From: Pseudomonas sp. GCEP-101
GTDB taxonomy: Bacteria; Pseudomonadota; Gammaproteobacteria; Pseudomonadales; Pseudomonadaceae
Length of the DNA: 64,000 nucleotides
Direction of reading: 5' to 3'
Assembly (NCBI RefSeq): GCF_025133575.1
Contig: NZ_CP104011.1
Location: 310,001 to 374,000, forward strand
The notes under the pieces are model-generated. The model had not been told where the DNA came from and did not search any database. It saw nothing but the letters and a program-made list of their open reading frames with translations. How positions within the stretch are numbered: position 1 is the stretch's first letter; the number at the start of each line of letters is the position of its first letter. Of the stretch, positions 26,448 through 35,594 are shown one piece after another. The position numbers and the translations under genes were made by a program.

Positions 26448-26912
26448 ATGACACCCTTTGCCTTCGTCTATGCCCTGCACGTCCTGGCCGCCCTGGTCTG
26501 GGTCGGCGGCATGTTCTTCGCCTGGATGGTGCTGCGCCCGGCCGCCGTCGCCGCGCTGGAAGCTCCGCCGCGGCTGAAGCTGTGGCTGGAAGTGTTCCCG
26601 CGCTTCTTCCGCTGGGTGTGGGCGGCGGTGATCCTGCTGCCGGTCACCGGCGTGGGCATGCTGCACCTGAGCTTCAACGGCATGGCCGGCGCACCGCGCT
26701 ACGTGCAGGTGATGATGGGGCTGTACGTGGCGATGCTCGCGCTGTTCCTGCGTATCCAGGCGCTGCAACTGCCGGAGCTGCGCCGCGCAGTGGGCGCCGA
26801 GGACTGGCCGGCCGGCGGCGCCGCGCTGGGCAAGATCCGCAAGACCGTGGGTCTGAACCTGCTGATCGGCATGGCGCTGGTGGCGTTCGTCGCCGCGCGC
26901 CCGCACTGGTAA
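26448..26912 (+). CDS. CopD-like integral membrane protein
   Basis: 154-aa inner-membrane protein with four hydrophobic helices (residues about 5-30, 52-75, 82-103, 132-150), containing HVLAALVWVGGMFFAW, a CopD/YozB-type start with a conserved His and Trp. A role in copper or haem-related membrane chemistry is family-based inference. Divergent from dinG and followed by a strong bidirectional terminator. Confidence 0.75.
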   Translation: MTPFAFVYALHVLAALVWVGGMFFAWMVLRPAAVAALEAPPRLKLWLEVFPRFFRWVWAAVILLPVTGVGMLHLSFNGMAGAPRYVQVMMGLYVAMLALFLRIQALQLPELRRAVGAEDWPAGGAALGKIRKTVGLNLLIGMALVAFVAARPHW

Positions 26913-26924
26913 GACCCGCACCGC

Positions 26925-26963
26925 AAAAAAAAGCCCGCCCGGTTGCCGGGCGGGCTTTTTTTC
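26925..26963. terminator. bidirectional Rho-independent terminator
   Basis: GCCCGCCCGG (26933-26942) and CCGGGCGGGC (26946-26955) with a 3-nt loop, flanked by A8 on the left and T8 on the right, so it works in both directions. It sits between the convergent CopD-like gene and the glycine-rich gene. Confidence 0.92.
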
Positions 26964-26975
26964 ACGCACCGCGAC

Positions 26976-27740
26976 TCAGAAGCGCTTCACTTCCAGGCGG
27001 CCATCGCTGCCCTTGGCACCTTCCGCACCGCCCTGACCTTCCGCGCCGGGCTTCTCGCCCGCCACCGAATAGAACCAGCAGCCCTTCTCGCTGCTGCGCG
27101 GTCCGGCCTTGCCGGACTTGCCGCCGGCACCGCCGGCTCCGCCTTCCAGGCGCACCTTGACCGTGGCCACATCGAACCGCTCGGGCACTTCCAGGCGCAC
27201 CACGCCGCCGGCTGCGCCGGTCTGGCCGTTGCCGCCGTTCTGGCCGTCACCGGCGGATTTTCCGCTGCCCCACAGGCAACCGGAGGTCTGCGCACTGCCG
27301 CCGTCCAGGCCGTCATAACCCGGAGCGCCGACACCGCCGCGCACGTCGATCAGCAGGTTTTCCACCTGCACGTCCTGCAGCCGCAGCACCAGGTTGCGGC
27401 CACCGCTGGCGGGCTTTTCGAAGCTGCCGGAGCTGCCTTGCGCGGCGATCACGCTGCCGTCGGCCAGATGGCCGTGCTGCACGTCGATCTGCAGCGCCTC
27501 GTTGCCGGGGAACACGCCGATGCGCGCGTTCTTCGCCAGGTCCAGCTCGCCGATCTTCAGTTCCTTGACCCGCGACGGAATCAGCAGCGCGCCTTCCGGG
27601 CCGACGCTGATGCGGTCCAGGCTCAGGCTGTCGCCCTTCACCGGCAGACGCAACACGGTGTTGGCTTCCACCGACACGCTGCCGGCGGCAAAGCAGGCCA
27701 GCGGGGCGCACAGCGCCAGGCCCAGCAGCGACTTACGCAT
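26976..27740 (-). CDS. glycine-rich collagen-like secreted protein
   Basis: 254-aa exported protein. Signal peptide MRKSLLGLALCAPLACFA, then about 100 residues of short beta repeats (KELKIGELDLAKNARIGVF), followed by a glycine-rich C-terminal half with irregular Gly-x-x tracts (GAPGYDGLDGG, GGNGQTGAAGG, GGAGGAGGKSGKAG) interrupted by two cysteines (GCLWG and GCWFY). The ATG lies 8 bp inside the end of the upstream DUF1145 gene. No named domain is recognised; it may be a surface or periplasmic structural protein. Confidence 0.7.
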   Translation of the reverse strand: MRKSLLGLALCAPLACFAAGSVSVEANTVLRLPVKGDSLSLDRISVGPEGALLIPSRVKELKIGELDLAKNARIGVFPGNEALQIDVQHGHLADGSVIAAQGSSGSFEKPASGGRNLVLRLQDVQVENLLIDVRGGVGAPGYDGLDGGSAQTSGCLWGSGKSAGDGQNGGNGQTGAAGGVVRLEVPERFDVATVKVRLEGGAGGAGGKSGKAGPRSSEKGCWFYSVAGEKPGAEGQGGAEGAKGSDGRLEVKRF

Positions 27741-28020
27741 GGGTATCTCCTTCTACGGGGGCAGGGGCCGAGGGCGGCAGGGTAGCGAAGTGGAAGACGC
27801 CGAACAGCAGGATCTGCAGGCGGTCCATGCCCGGATGCGGGCGACCCTGCAGACGCTTGCGCAGCGCCACGACCTCGACGATGTGAATCAGCAGGATCAG
27901 CGCACCCGCCGCGTTGAGCAGCAGGGCGAAGGGATGTGCGAAGGGTTGGATCAGATTGGCCAGCACCGCCAGCCAGAACAACAGGGCAATCACCTTGCCC
28001 AGCCCCAACAACGCTTTCAT
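27733..28020 (-). CDS. DUF1145 membrane protein
   Basis: 95-aa, two to three-helix inner-membrane protein of the DUF1145 (COG3776) family, with NLIQPFAHPFALLLNAAG and the charged RPHPGMDRLQILLFGVFHF segment. Function unknown. Overlaps the glycine-rich gene by 8 bp, suggesting coupled expression. Confidence 0.8.
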   Translation of the reverse strand: MKALLGLGKVIALLFWLAVLANLIQPFAHPFALLLNAAGALILLIHIVEVVALRKRLQGRPHPGMDRLQILLFGVFHFATLPPSAPAPVEGDTHA

Positions 28021-28099
28021 GTAGTGCCCCCGTGTTTTTCTTTGCCGGGGAACATACGCCTCTGCCCCCGGCTATGCCAGTGGCAACCGGGAATGACAA

Positions 28100-28120
28100 A
28101 GGGGGCCACGAAGGCCCCCT
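28100..28120 (-). terminator. hairpin after the OmpA-type gene
   Basis: AGGGGGCC/GGCCCCCT stem with 5-nt loop, followed on the minus strand by TTTGTC. It lies 21 bp past the stop of the OmpA-type gene at 28141. Confidence 0.7.
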
Positions 28121-28140
28121 CTGCACAGGTCACCCCGGAC

Positions 28141-28773
28141 TTACTGGCGGGTGATCTTGATTTCCACGCGACGGTTCTCGGCGCGGCCTTCCTTGGTCTT
28201 GTTGTCCGCCACCGGCTGGCTTTCGCCATAACCGACGACCGACTTGATGCTGCTGGCAGGCACGCCGGCATCGACCAGGTAGTTGGACACGGCGTTCGCA
28301 CGGCGCTCGGACAGTTTCTGGTTGTAGGCGTCGGTACCGATGCTGTCGGTATGGCCGCCAATGTTCAGCTCGGTAGTCGCGGCTTCGCCTTTGAGGCGGG
28401 TAGCGATGGTGTCGAGCTTGTCCTTGTCCTGCGCATCGATCTTCGACGAGTCGAAGGCGAAGTGCAGGTCACGCACCACGATGGTCTCTTCCTTGGGCAG
28501 CGGGGCCGGAGCAGGCTCAGGAGCCGGCGCAGGCGGCGGAACCTCGGCCACTTGTTCGGCGGCACCATGCACCCAGCAGTAGGACGCCCCCAGTACACCG
28601 CCAATCAGGGCTCCCCAACCCGCCCAGGCGCTGCTTTCGATGGAACCCAAACCTGCGCCACCGACACCGCCCACCACGGCACAGGTCGGCCAGTCGGACT
28701 TCTGCAACCCTGCGCAACCGGTGAGCAACGTGCTTACCAGCAGCAGGGGTAAAGCGGTCCTTGTGATGCTCAT
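28141..28773 (-). CDS. OmpA-family lipoprotein
   Basis: 210-aa outer-membrane lipoprotein with lipobox LLTGC (Cys20), a short glycine-zipper-like region (GGVGGAGLGS, ALIGGVLGA), a Pro/Ala/Glu linker, and an OmpA C-terminal domain (about 95-210, FAFDSSKIDAQ, IGGHTDSIGT, NQKLSERRANAV, NRRVEIKI). Matches the Pal/OprF-C domain type that binds peptidoglycan. Corresponds in order to what I recall as PA1041. Confidence 0.88.
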   Translation of the reverse strand: MSITRTALPLLLVSTLLTGCAGLQKSDWPTCAVVGGVGGAGLGSIESSAWAGWGALIGGVLGASYCWVHGAAEQVAEVPPPAPAPEPAPAPLPKEETIVVRDLHFAFDSSKIDAQDKDKLDTIATRLKGEAATTELNIGGHTDSIGTDAYNQKLSERRANAVSNYLVDAGVPASSIKSVVGYGESQPVADNKTKEGRAENRRVEIKITRQ

Positions 28774-28913
28774 AAAGTTATGTCTCCTCTAATGATCGGG
28801 TCTTGACCGACAATTACCGAGTAAAGACGTGACTGACAGAATGCGCCAGCACTAGGCCATATGGGTGTCACACGCTAGTCTTCGTTCATTATTTTTTGCC
28901 TTCGACGAGCCCC

Positions 28914-29402
28914 ATGATTTCGACACGCACGCCACAACAAGCCCTGGCCGCCCTGCTCGCTCGCTACGCACCGCAGCGCCTGCTGCTGGTGGGCGCCAGC
29001 CAGCTCCCGGCGGTGGACGCCTTCCTCGCGGCGCATCCGGATTGTGAGCTGTTTCACGCCGACGCCGGCGCCCTGCCGGCGGAACTGGCCGGCCAGCGCT
29101 ACGACCTCGCGCTGCTGGCCGACTGCCTGGAGCACCTGCCGCGCCGCGAGGCGCAGCAACTGGTGGGCGGCATCCGCAACCTCAACAGCAGCCGCGTGGC
29201 GGTGCTGGTCGACCTCGACGCCGCCCAGGCGCAGGATGCGGACTTCTACGCCCTGGCCATGCAGGCCAGCGAGCGCTTCCAGCGCGACACGCAGGTGATC
29301 ACGCTGTTCACCTACGATCTGCACGAATACAAACAGGTCCCGGACTGGCTCAATGCGAAGTTCTGGGCCAACCCGCAAAACTTCGGCAAGTACTGGTGGT
29401 GA
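28914..29402 (+). CDS. DUF6231-like protein, methyltransferase-like fold
   Basis: 162-aa soluble protein. The N-terminus ([16 protein letters not shown]) and [28 protein letters not shown] look like a degenerate SAM-methyltransferase Rossmann fold (D-x-L-E-H motif), but a full SAM-binding GxGxG is absent. The C-terminus is aromatic ([18 protein letters not shown]). ATG at 28914 is preferred over a TTG at 28896. It precedes the YchJ gene by 2 bp; the two are probably co-expressed. Confidence 0.65.
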   Translation: MISTRTPQQALAALLARYAPQRLLLVGASQLPAVDAFLAAHPDCELFHADAGALPAELAGQRYDLALLADCLEHLPRREAQQLVGGIRNLNSSRVAVLVDLDAAQAQDADFYALAMQASERFQRDTQVITLFTYDLHEYKQVPDWLNAKFWANPQNFGKYWW

Positions 29403-29404
29403 CC

Positions 29405-29878
29405 ATGATCGAACCGACCTGCCCGTGCGGCAGCGGCCGGCCGTTGCCCGACTGCTGCGGGCGCTTCCACGCCGGCATCGCCGCACCCACCGCCGAGGCA
29501 CTGATGCGCTCGCGCTACAGCGCCTACGCGCTGGGCCTGGTGGATTACCTGAAGGACACTACCCTGCCCGCCCAGCAGCAGGGCCTGGACCTGGACGCGA
29601 TCCGCACCTGGAGCCTGGGTAGCACCTGGCTGGGCCTGGAGGTGGAAAGCCACGAAGTGCTCGGCGGCCAGCCCGAACATGCGCGGGTGACCTTCGTCGC
29701 GCGCTGGCATGACGCCGGCGGCGAGCACAGCCATCGCGAATGCTCCGGCTTCGTCCAGCGCGACGGCCGCTGGTATTTCCTCGACCCCACCGTGCCGATG
29801 AAGCTGGGGCGCAACGACCCGTGCCCCTGCGGCGCCGGTGGCAAGCTGAAGAAGTGCTGCGGTCCCTGGATTGAGTAG
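29405..29878 (+). CDS. YchJ family SEC-C metal-binding protein
   Basis: 157-aa UPF0225 (YchJ) protein: N-terminal SEC-C-type zinc motif [13 protein letters not shown], a central NTF2-like domain ([27 protein letters not shown]) and a C-terminal [17 protein letters not shown]. Function unknown; a zinc-binding role is shared with the SecA tail motif. A GTG 9 bp upstream is an alternative start. Confidence 0.88.
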   Translation: MIEPTCPCGSGRPLPDCCGRFHAGIAAPTAEALMRSRYSAYALGLVDYLKDTTLPAQQQGLDLDAIRTWSLGSTWLGLEVESHEVLGGQPEHARVTFVARWHDAGGEHSHRECSGFVQRDGRWYFLDPTVPMKLGRNDPCPCGAGGKLKKCCGPWIE

Positions 29879-30001
29879 CACAGCCTCGAGTGAGGCGCCG
29901 ACTCGCAGCACTTGGGGGCGTTCGGTGTCTGGGCTAGAATCCGCGCTTTTTTCCGGGGCGGCGGTACTTCGCCGCACCGGCTACTCCTGCCGGACCTCGC
30001 C

Positions 30002-30628
30002 ATGCTGCTGACCGTTCTCTACATCATCGCCATCACCGCCGAAGCCATGACCGGCGCGCTGTCCGCCGGCCGGCGCAGCATGGACCTGTTCGGCGTGGTG
30101 CTGGTGGCCTGCGTCACCGCCCTGGGCGGCGGTTCGGTGCGCGACATGCTCCTGGGCCACTACCCGCTGACCTGGGTGCGCCACCCGGAGTACCTGGCGC
30201 TCACCGCCGGCGCCGCGCTGGTCACGGTATTCATCGCCCCGCTGATGCGTCACCTGCGCTCGATGTTCCTCGCGCTGGACGCCGTGGGCCTGGTGGCTTT
30301 CACCCTGATCGGCTGCCAGGTCAGCCTGGAGATGGGCCACAGCCTGCTGATCGCCGCGGTCAGCGGCGTGATCACCGGGGTCTTCGGCGGCATCCTGCGG
30401 GACATCTTCTGCAACGACGTGCCGCTGATCTTCCGCCGCGAGCTGTACGCCAGCGTGTCCTTCGCCAGCGCCTGGTGCTACCTGATCTGCCTGCAGATCG
30501 ACCTGCCCAAGGAGCAGGCGATGCTGATCACCCTGTTCGCCGGCTTCCTGTTCCGCATGCTGGCGATCCGCTTCCGCTGGGAAATGCCCAAGTTCGTCTA
30601 CCAGGACGACCCGCACCAGGGCGACTGA
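30002..30628 (+). CDS. TRIC-type cation channel (UPF0126/YicG-like)
   Basis: 208-aa, seven-helix membrane protein with the two-fold repeat of the UPF0126/TRIC family: ALGGGSVRDMLLGHYPLTWV and GVFGGILRDIFCNDVPLIF, which hold the conserved GG-x-x-RD motifs. Prokaryotic TRIC homologues form monovalent cation channels. Its stop is adjacent to the convergent gene's stop. Confidence 0.88.
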   Translation: MLLTVLYIIAITAEAMTGALSAGRRSMDLFGVVLVACVTALGGGSVRDMLLGHYPLTWVRHPEYLALTAGAALVTVFIAPLMRHLRSMFLALDAVGLVAFTLIGCQVSLEMGHSLLIAAVSGVITGVFGGILRDIFCNDVPLIFRRELYASVSFASAWCYLICLQIDLPKEQAMLITLFAGFLFRMLAIRFRWEMPKFVYQDDPHQGD

Positions 30629-31162
30629 TCACTCCGCGAGTTTCAGGTGGCTGGTGTCCGGCGCGGGCTTCGCGGGCTCGGGCTTGGCCTGGCCCATGTC
30701 GCTGCCCACCGGGGCGACGCTGAACTGGCTGAGGTCCACCCGCGGCGCCTGGGCCTTGGGTTTTTCGTCCTGCAGGTCGGCGCCCACCGGCGCGAGGCCG
30801 AAGTCCGGCGCATCCACCTCGGCGAACGCCGCCATGTAGCCGTCACGCGGCGCCACGTTCAGGCGTCCCGGCGCAGCCGGCGGCGCGGGTTCGGCCGGCG
30901 GCGGCGGGGCCAGCTCGATTTCCTCGATCGGCGCGTCCATGTCGACCACGTCGACGACGGCGCCGGCACGCTCGATCACACTGCGGTACTTTTCCGCCGC
31001 CTCCGCGTCGAGGTTGTTCTTGATCACCATGCGGCGGCCGGAGAACAGCAGCTCGATGCGCTGGGCGTCGGCCTGGAACAGCCTGGCCAGGTTGGCTTTC
31101 ACCGTGTCGAGCTGAGCACCGGGAACGGTTCGTCCCGAGAAGGCAATCTCATAGCGACTCAT
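30629..31162 (-). CDS. unknown protein with APVG repeats
   Basis: 177-aa protein. An N-terminal alpha/beta region of about 75 residues (YEIAFSGRTVPGAQ, ANLARLFQADAQRIELLFSG, VIKNNLDAEAAEKYRSVIERAG) looks like a module I have seen at the start of Pseudomonas DUF805-type proteins. It is followed by a Pro-rich linker and two repeats of the form FxxAPVGxDxxxxKP (about 121-135 and 147-161), then a short TSHLKLAE end. No transmembrane segment. AGGAG precedes the ATG at 31162, so the GTG at 31168 is less likely. Confidence 0.65.
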   Translation of the reverse strand: MSRYEIAFSGRTVPGAQLDTVKANLARLFQADAQRIELLFSGRRMVIKNNLDAEAAEKYRSVIERAGAVVDVVDMDAPIEEIELAPPPPAEPAPPAAPGRLNVAPRDGYMAAFAEVDAPDFGLAPVGADLQDEKPKAQAPRVDLSQFSVAPVGSDMGQAKPEPAKPAPDTSHLKLAE

Positions 31163-31284
31163 CTTCACTCTCCTGGGTTAACCCGCCGGTTACATTCGGC
31201 CAGTATGGTGCAGCTTCTTTTAACGTAACAACAACTTGCGGCCGAGCAGGTGCTTGGTACACTGGGGCGTCTTGAGGGGTAGAC

Positions 31285-31770
31285 ATGAATTATCAGGCGC
31301 AAATGATAAGAATTTTCAGCCTGTTCTGGCTGTTCAGCCTCGTCTCCGGCTGCGGCTGGATGTCAGGCAATTTCGAGCAACCCGACGTGAAGCTGCAGAA
31401 AGTCGACGTCGTGAAAGCTCGCTTGCTGGAGCAGGAATTCGTCCTGCATTTCCGCATCGACAACCCGAACGACTTCAGCCTTCCGGTTCGCGGCCTGGCC
31501 TACAAGGTCAAGCTGAACGATATCGACCTGGCCGAGGGCGAGTCGAATAACTGGTTCACGGTGCCGGCCAATGGTTACGAGACCTTCGAAGTCCCGGTGA
31601 CCACCAACCTGTGGCGGCACATGAAGTACATCGTCAAGCTGCTGGAAAATCCCGACAAGCCGATCCGCTATCGCCTCGACGGCGAAGTGAAGACCGGCCT
31701 GCTGTTCGGACAGAGCGTGCACATCGCCCGCAATGGCGAGATAATTCCCGGCGATTTCATCCCCGAGTGA
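31285..31770 (+). CDS. LEA2/WHy-domain lipoprotein
   Basis: 161-aa lipoprotein: lipobox VSGC (Cys23) followed by a LEA type 2/water stress and hypersensitive-response (WHy) domain: [28 protein letters not shown] and the strand VPVTTNLW. These domains are linked to desiccation or osmotic protection in bacteria and plants. GAGGGG lies about 8 nt before the ATG; an ATG at 31303 is possible. Followed 8 bp later by a His-rich SEC-C gene. Confidence 0.82.
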   Translation: MNYQAQMIRIFSLFWLFSLVSGCGWMSGNFEQPDVKLQKVDVVKARLLEQEFVLHFRIDNPNDFSLPVRGLAYKVKLNDIDLAEGESNNWFTVPANGYETFEVPVTTNLWRHMKYIVKLLENPDKPIRYRLDGEVKTGLLFGQSVHIARNGEIIPGDFIPE

Positions 31771-31778
31771 GCGTCACC

Positions 31779-31979
31779 ATGAGCCAGGAACCCCACGTAC
31801 ACGGTCCGAACTGCAACCACGACCACGATCATGACCACCACCATGACCACGGTCACGTGCACGGCCCGCACTGCAACCACAGCCACGAGCCGGTGCGCAA
31901 CCCGCTCAAGGACGTGGGCCGCAACGATCCTTGCCCCTGCGGCAGCGGCAGCAAGTACAAGAAGTGCCACGGCGCCTGA
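31779..31979 (+). CDS. His-rich SEC-C motif protein
   Basis: 66-aa protein. Residues 7-36 are almost entirely His/Asp/Asn/Gly/Pro ([16 protein letters not shown]), a strong metal-binding tract, followed by a C-terminal SEC-C zinc motif [17 protein letters not shown]. It looks like a small zinc or nickel buffer or chaperone. Co-transcribed with the LEA2 lipoprotein gene (8-bp gap). The family name is PBPRA1643-type SWIM/SEC-C in databases, from memory. Confidence 0.8.
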   Translation: MSQEPHVHGPNCNHDHDHDHHHDHGHVHGPHCNHSHEPVRNPLKDVGRNDPCPCGSGSKYKKCHGA

Positions 31980-32000
31980 CCCAGGCTTGCGGCACCGCGA

Positions 32001-32027
32001 AGAAGGCCCGCCGAGCGCGGGCCTTCT
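32001..32027 (+). terminator. terminator after the SEC-C gene
   Basis: AGAAGGCCCGC/GCGGGCCTTCT perfect 11-bp stem, 5-nt loop, 21 bp past the stop. The T-run is short (TCTGCTGT). Confidence 0.75.
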
Positions 32028-32163
32028 GCTGTCCGGCCCAGTTGTTCGTCGGCTGCTGAAAATCCCGCCGCGCGTGGCTTGCACAGCAATCCTCGGCTCA
32101 CTAACGTAGCGCCCTTCAAGCGACCACCTTTTCCAGCGACATCTTGTGCAGGAGCACATCCCC

Positions 32164-34704
32164 ATGGCCCCGCGAGCCTTCCGCCGGCTTCCCAGCTTCG
32201 GCCTTGCCGCCACCCTCAGCGCCGCTGTCAGCCTCACCGGTTGCCAGGGCTGGCTCAATGACCGCTACGCAGGCAGCCTGCCGCCAACCTACGGCGTGCA
32301 GCCGATCAAGGGCCTGGCGGACAACGTGTCGATCCGCCGCAACAGCCTGGGGATGCCGCTGATCGAGACCAGCACCTTCCACGATGCGCTCTTCACCCTG
32401 GGCTATGTGCACGCCACCGACCGCATCAGCCAGATGGTCGGCCTGCGCCTCATGGCCCAAGGGCGCCTGTCCGAGATGGTCGGCCCCGGCGCGCTGGAAA
32501 CCGACCGGTTCATGCGCACGGTGAACCTGAAGAAGGCCGCCGATTCACTCTATGCCGGCGCCTCGCCGCGTCTGAAGCGCTTCTTCGAGACCTACGCGCG
32601 CGGCGTCAACGCCTACCTGTACCGCTACCGCGACAAGCTGCCGATGGACCTGGCCGAGTCCGGCTACCGTCCCGAGTACTGGAAACCGGAAGACTCCGCG
32701 CTGGTCTTCAGCCTGCTGAACTTCGGCCTGGCGGTGAACCTGCAGGAAGAGATCGCCTCCCTGGTGCTCGCGCAAAAAGTGGGCGCCGACAAGCTGCCCT
32801 GGCTGACGCCGATCTACCCGGACGAAGCGCTGCCCTTCGAGGAAGCCGAGAAGCTCAAGGGCCTGCGCCTGGACGGCAGGATCGCCGGCCTCGACGCCCT
32901 GGACCGCGCCGCCGGCCAGGTCGCCTCGCTGCAAATGATGGGCGTCGCCGCATCCAACAACTGGGCCATCGCCCCGCAGCGCACGCGCAGCGGCAAGAGC
33001 ATCCTGGCCAATGACACCCACCTGCCGCTGTCCATGCCCTCGGTGTGGAACTACGTGCAGATCCGCTCGCCCAAATACAACGCCGCGGGCGTCTCCATCG
33101 CCGGGGTGCCGGGCGTGGTCGCCGGCTTCAACGGCAAGCTGGCCTGGGGCATGACCATGGTCATGGGCGACAACCAGGACCTCTTCCTCGAACAGGTGAA
33201 GCGCCAGGGCAACAAGCTCTACTACCTCGCCGACGGCCAGTGGAAACCGGCCATCGAGCGCAACGAGACCTTCTTCATCAAGGGCCGGAGCCCGGTCCGC
33301 GAGGTGATCTACGAAACCCGCCACGGCCCGCTGCTCAACAGCGCGCTGGGCGAGCGCAAGCACGACCTGCAGCCGCTGCCGCTGTCCAGCGGCTACGGCA
33401 TCGCCTACCAGAGCATCCAGGGCGAGACCGACCGCACCCTCGACGCCTTCTTCGACCTGTCCCGGGCGAAGAACGTCGAGCAGGCCTTCGACGCCACTCG
33501 CGACGTGCGCGCGATGGCGCTGAACATCGTGTTCGCCGACGAGAAGCACATCGGCTGGCAGGTCACCGGACGCTTCCCCAACCGCAAGGAAGGCCGCGGC
33601 CTACTGCCCTCCCCCGGCTGGGACGGACGCTACGACTGGGACGGCTACGCCGACCCGATCCTCCACCCCTCCGACCAAGACCCGGCGCAGGGCTGGCTGG
33701 GCACTGCCAACCACCGCAGCGTGCAGCCGGGCTACGGCGCGCAGCTGTCCAGTTCCTGGTACTACCCCGAGCGCTACGAGCGCATCGCCCAGCTCGCCGG
33801 CGCCAGCAAGAGCCACGACTACCGCAGCATGATCGCCATGCAGTACGACCAGACCACGCCGTTCGCCGGCAAGCTGCAGGCGATGCTGGACGCACCGGGC
33901 ATGGCGCAGCCGCTGAAGAAGGCCATCGACGCCCTGCCCGCCGACCAGCGCGCACGCGCCCGTGAGGCGCTGGACCGGATCATGGCGTTCGACGGCAAGC
34001 TCTCGGCCACCTCCGGCGACGCCGCGCTTTACGAAGCCTTCCTGCAGGAAAGCACCAAGCAGATCTTCCTGGACGAACTGGGCCCGGAAGACAGCCCGTC
34101 CTGGAAAGCCTTCGTCGAGACCGCCAACCTGTCCTACTCGGCCCAGGCCGACCACCTGCTGGGCCGCGACGACAGCCCGTTCTGGGATGACACCCGCACC
34201 CCGCAGAAGGAAGACAAGCCGGCGATCCTCGCCCGCAGCCTGGCCGCCGCCACCGCCTTCTGCGAGCAGAAGCTGGGCAGCGACCGCCGCGCCTGGCAGT
34301 GGGGCAAGCTGCACACCTACGAGTGGCTCAGCGACAGCACCAAGATGGCGCCGAACCTCAGCGCCGGCGACCGCGCCAGCCTGGGCGCGATCAAGGGCTA
34401 CCTGGACCGCGGCCCCTACCCGGCCGGCGGCGACCACAGCACGTTGAACGTCTCGGCCTACCACTGGGGCCAGGACTTCAATACCTGGCTGATCCCGGCC
34501 ATGCGGATCGTCGTCGACTTCGGGCAGAGCGAACCGATGATCGGCCTCAACAGCAGCGGCCAGTCCGGCAACCCGGCCAGCCCGCACTACGCCGACGGCA
34601 TCGACGCCTGGCTGAAGGGCAACTACATGAGTTTCCCCTTCCAGTCGCAGAACCTGGAGAAGGTCTACGGCGTGAAACGCCTGACGCTGGTGCCGGAAAA
34701 GTGA
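32164..34704 (+). CDS. quiP: acyl-homoserine lactone acylase QuiP-type (penicillin acylase family)
   Basis: 846-aa Ntn-hydrolase precursor. An export signal with a lipobox-like LTGC (Cys27) is followed by the alpha chain, a spacer and the beta chain starting at the autocatalytic serine in [11 protein letters not shown] (Ser about 264). The oxyanion-Asn and substrate segments [27 protein letters not shown] are present. AGGAG lies 9 nt before the ATG at 32164. The full length and the position near the YchJ and dinG block match P. aeruginosa QuiP (PA1032), which hydrolyses long-chain AHL signals. Substrate is inferred by homology; other acyl amides are possible. Confidence 0.88.
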   Translation: MAPRAFRRLPSFGLAATLSAAVSLTGCQGWLNDRYAGSLPPTYGVQPIKGLADNVSIRRNSLGMPLIETSTFHDALFTLGYVHATDRISQMVGLRLMAQGRLSEMVGPGALETDRFMRTVNLKKAADSLYAGASPRLKRFFETYARGVNAYLYRYRDKLPMDLAESGYRPEYWKPEDSALVFSLLNFGLAVNLQEEIASLVLAQKVGADKLPWLTPIYPDEALPFEEAEKLKGLRLDGRIAGLDALDRAAGQVASLQMMGVAASNNWAIAPQRTRSGKSILANDTHLPLSMPSVWNYVQIRSPKYNAAGVSIAGVPGVVAGFNGKLAWGMTMVMGDNQDLFLEQVKRQGNKLYYLADGQWKPAIERNETFFIKGRSPVREVIYETRHGPLLNSALGERKHDLQPLPLSSGYGIAYQSIQGETDRTLDAFFDLSRAKNVEQAFDATRDVRAMALNIVFADEKHIGWQVTGRFPNRKEGRGLLPSPGWDGRYDWDGYADPILHPSDQDPAQGWLGTANHRSVQPGYGAQLSSSWYYPERYERIAQLAGASKSHDYRSMIAMQYDQTTPFAGKLQAMLDAPGMAQPLKKAIDALPADQRARAREALDRIMAFDGKLSATSGDAALYEAFLQESTKQIFLDELGPEDSPSWKAFVETANLSYSAQADHLLGRDDSPFWDDTRTPQKEDKPAILARSLAAATAFCEQKLGSDRRAWQWGKLHTYEWLSDSTKMAPNLSAGDRASLGAIKGYLDRGPYPAGGDHSTLNVSAYHWGQDFNTWLIPAMRIVVDFGQSEPMIGLNSSGQSGNPASPHYADGIDAWLKGNYMSFPFQSQNLEKVYGVKRLTLVPEK

Positions 34705-34722
34705 TGATCTGAAAAATATTTC

Positions 34723-34816
34723 TCCGGGGTTGGGAACTTGCTTCCCGCCCCGGAATCAGATTTGTCGACTTACTCCATGATCATATTCAGGCACCCTCTG
34801 GGTGCCTTTCTTTTTT
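34723..34816 (+). terminator. two tandem hairpins after quiP, second a strong terminator
   Basis: The first hairpin pairs TCCGGGG/CCCCGGA (34723-34729 and 34748-34754) with an inner GGGAA/TTCCC. The second, AGGCACCC/GGGTGCCT (34789-34807) with a 3-nt loop, is followed by TTCTTTTTT and is a classical terminator. It lies 86 bp before the next ATG, so an attenuator role for that gene is possible. Confidence 0.85.
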
Positions 34817-34901
34817 CCCGCTCCGCACCCGCTGCACCACCCCTCGCACGAACTCTCCTCCGGACGGTACTCCCGCATCCTTCTACCCAGGAGTCTTCGC
34901 C

Positions 34902-35444
34902 ATGTCCGAATCCCTTATCGTCCTCACTGGCGGCCCAGGCGCCGGCAAGAGCACCTTGCTCGACCACCTGCGCCAGCATCACGGCCTCAACGTCGTCCCG
35001 GAAGGCGGCCGCGCCATCATCCGCGAGCAAGTCGCTCGTGGCGGCGACGCCCTGCCGTGGGCCAACCGGGAGGCTTTCTGCCAGGCGATGTTCGAGCACG
35101 CGCTGGCGACGCGCGAGACGGCGCTCGACGCCGGTGGCGTGTGGCTGTTCGATCGGGGCTTGCCGGATGTGCTGGGCTACGCGCGGCTCTGCGGACTGGC
35201 GCCCCCGGAACGCCTGGAATGCGCGGCGCGGGAGCAGCGCTATAGGGCTACCGTCTTTCTCGCCCCCGCCTGGGAAGCCATCTACCGCAACGACGCCGAA
35301 CGCCGGCAGGACTTCGCCGAGGCGCAGCGCACCGCGGCGGTGATGGCCGAGGTGTACGAAGAGCTGGGCTACCGCGTGCTGGAGCTACCTCTGGGCAGCC
35401 TGGAGGAGCGGGCGACGTTCATCCTGGCGCGGATCCCCGTGTAG
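34902..35444 (+). CDS. AAA_28-type P-loop ATPase
   Basis: 180-aa P-loop NTPase. Walker A TGGPGAGKST (residues 9-18), Walker B-like VWLFDRGLPDVLGY near 80-93. This is the small AAA_28/NadR-C/Ttd14-like group of kinase-like ATPases with unknown substrates. The stop codon TAG (35442-35444) is inside a REP element, which therefore forms the gene's 3' end. Confidence 0.8.
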   Translation: MSESLIVLTGGPGAGKSTLLDHLRQHHGLNVVPEGGRAIIREQVARGGDALPWANREAFCQAMFEHALATRETALDAGGVWLFDRGLPDVLGYARLCGLAPPERLECAAREQRYRATVFLAPAWEAIYRNDAERRQDFAEAQRTAAVMAEVYEELGYRVLELPLGSLEERATFILARIPV

Positions 35445-35518
35445 GAGCGAGCTTGCTCGCGAACGGCGCTTGCCGGTGAGCACTGTGCCGTTGCGTTCGC
35501 GAGCAAGCTCGCTCCCAC
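35441..35518. repeat. REP pair overlapping a stop codon
   Basis: Inverted REP units 35441-35464 and 35495-35518 (core GAGCGAGCTTGCTCGCG and complement). The first supplies the TAG stop of the AAA-type ATPase gene. Confidence 0.9.
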
Positions 35519-35553
35519 AGAAACCGACGGTTGCCGCGGACGACGGACAATAA

Positions 35554-35577
35554 AAAACCGGGCCTTGGCCCGGTTTT
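35554..35577. terminator. terminator downstream of dcd
   Basis: AAAACCGGGCC/GGCCCGGTTTT with a 2-nt loop and A/T runs on both sides, 17 bp past the dcd stop on the minus strand; also usable by the plus-strand ATPase gene. Confidence 0.9.
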
Positions 35578-35594
35578 CCACAGCAGCAGCGCGA

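Noticed and set aside
31800-31870. Repetitive CAC/GAC tract considered as a simple DNA repeat
   Set aside because: It encodes the His/Asp tract of a real SEC-C protein with a proper start and stop.
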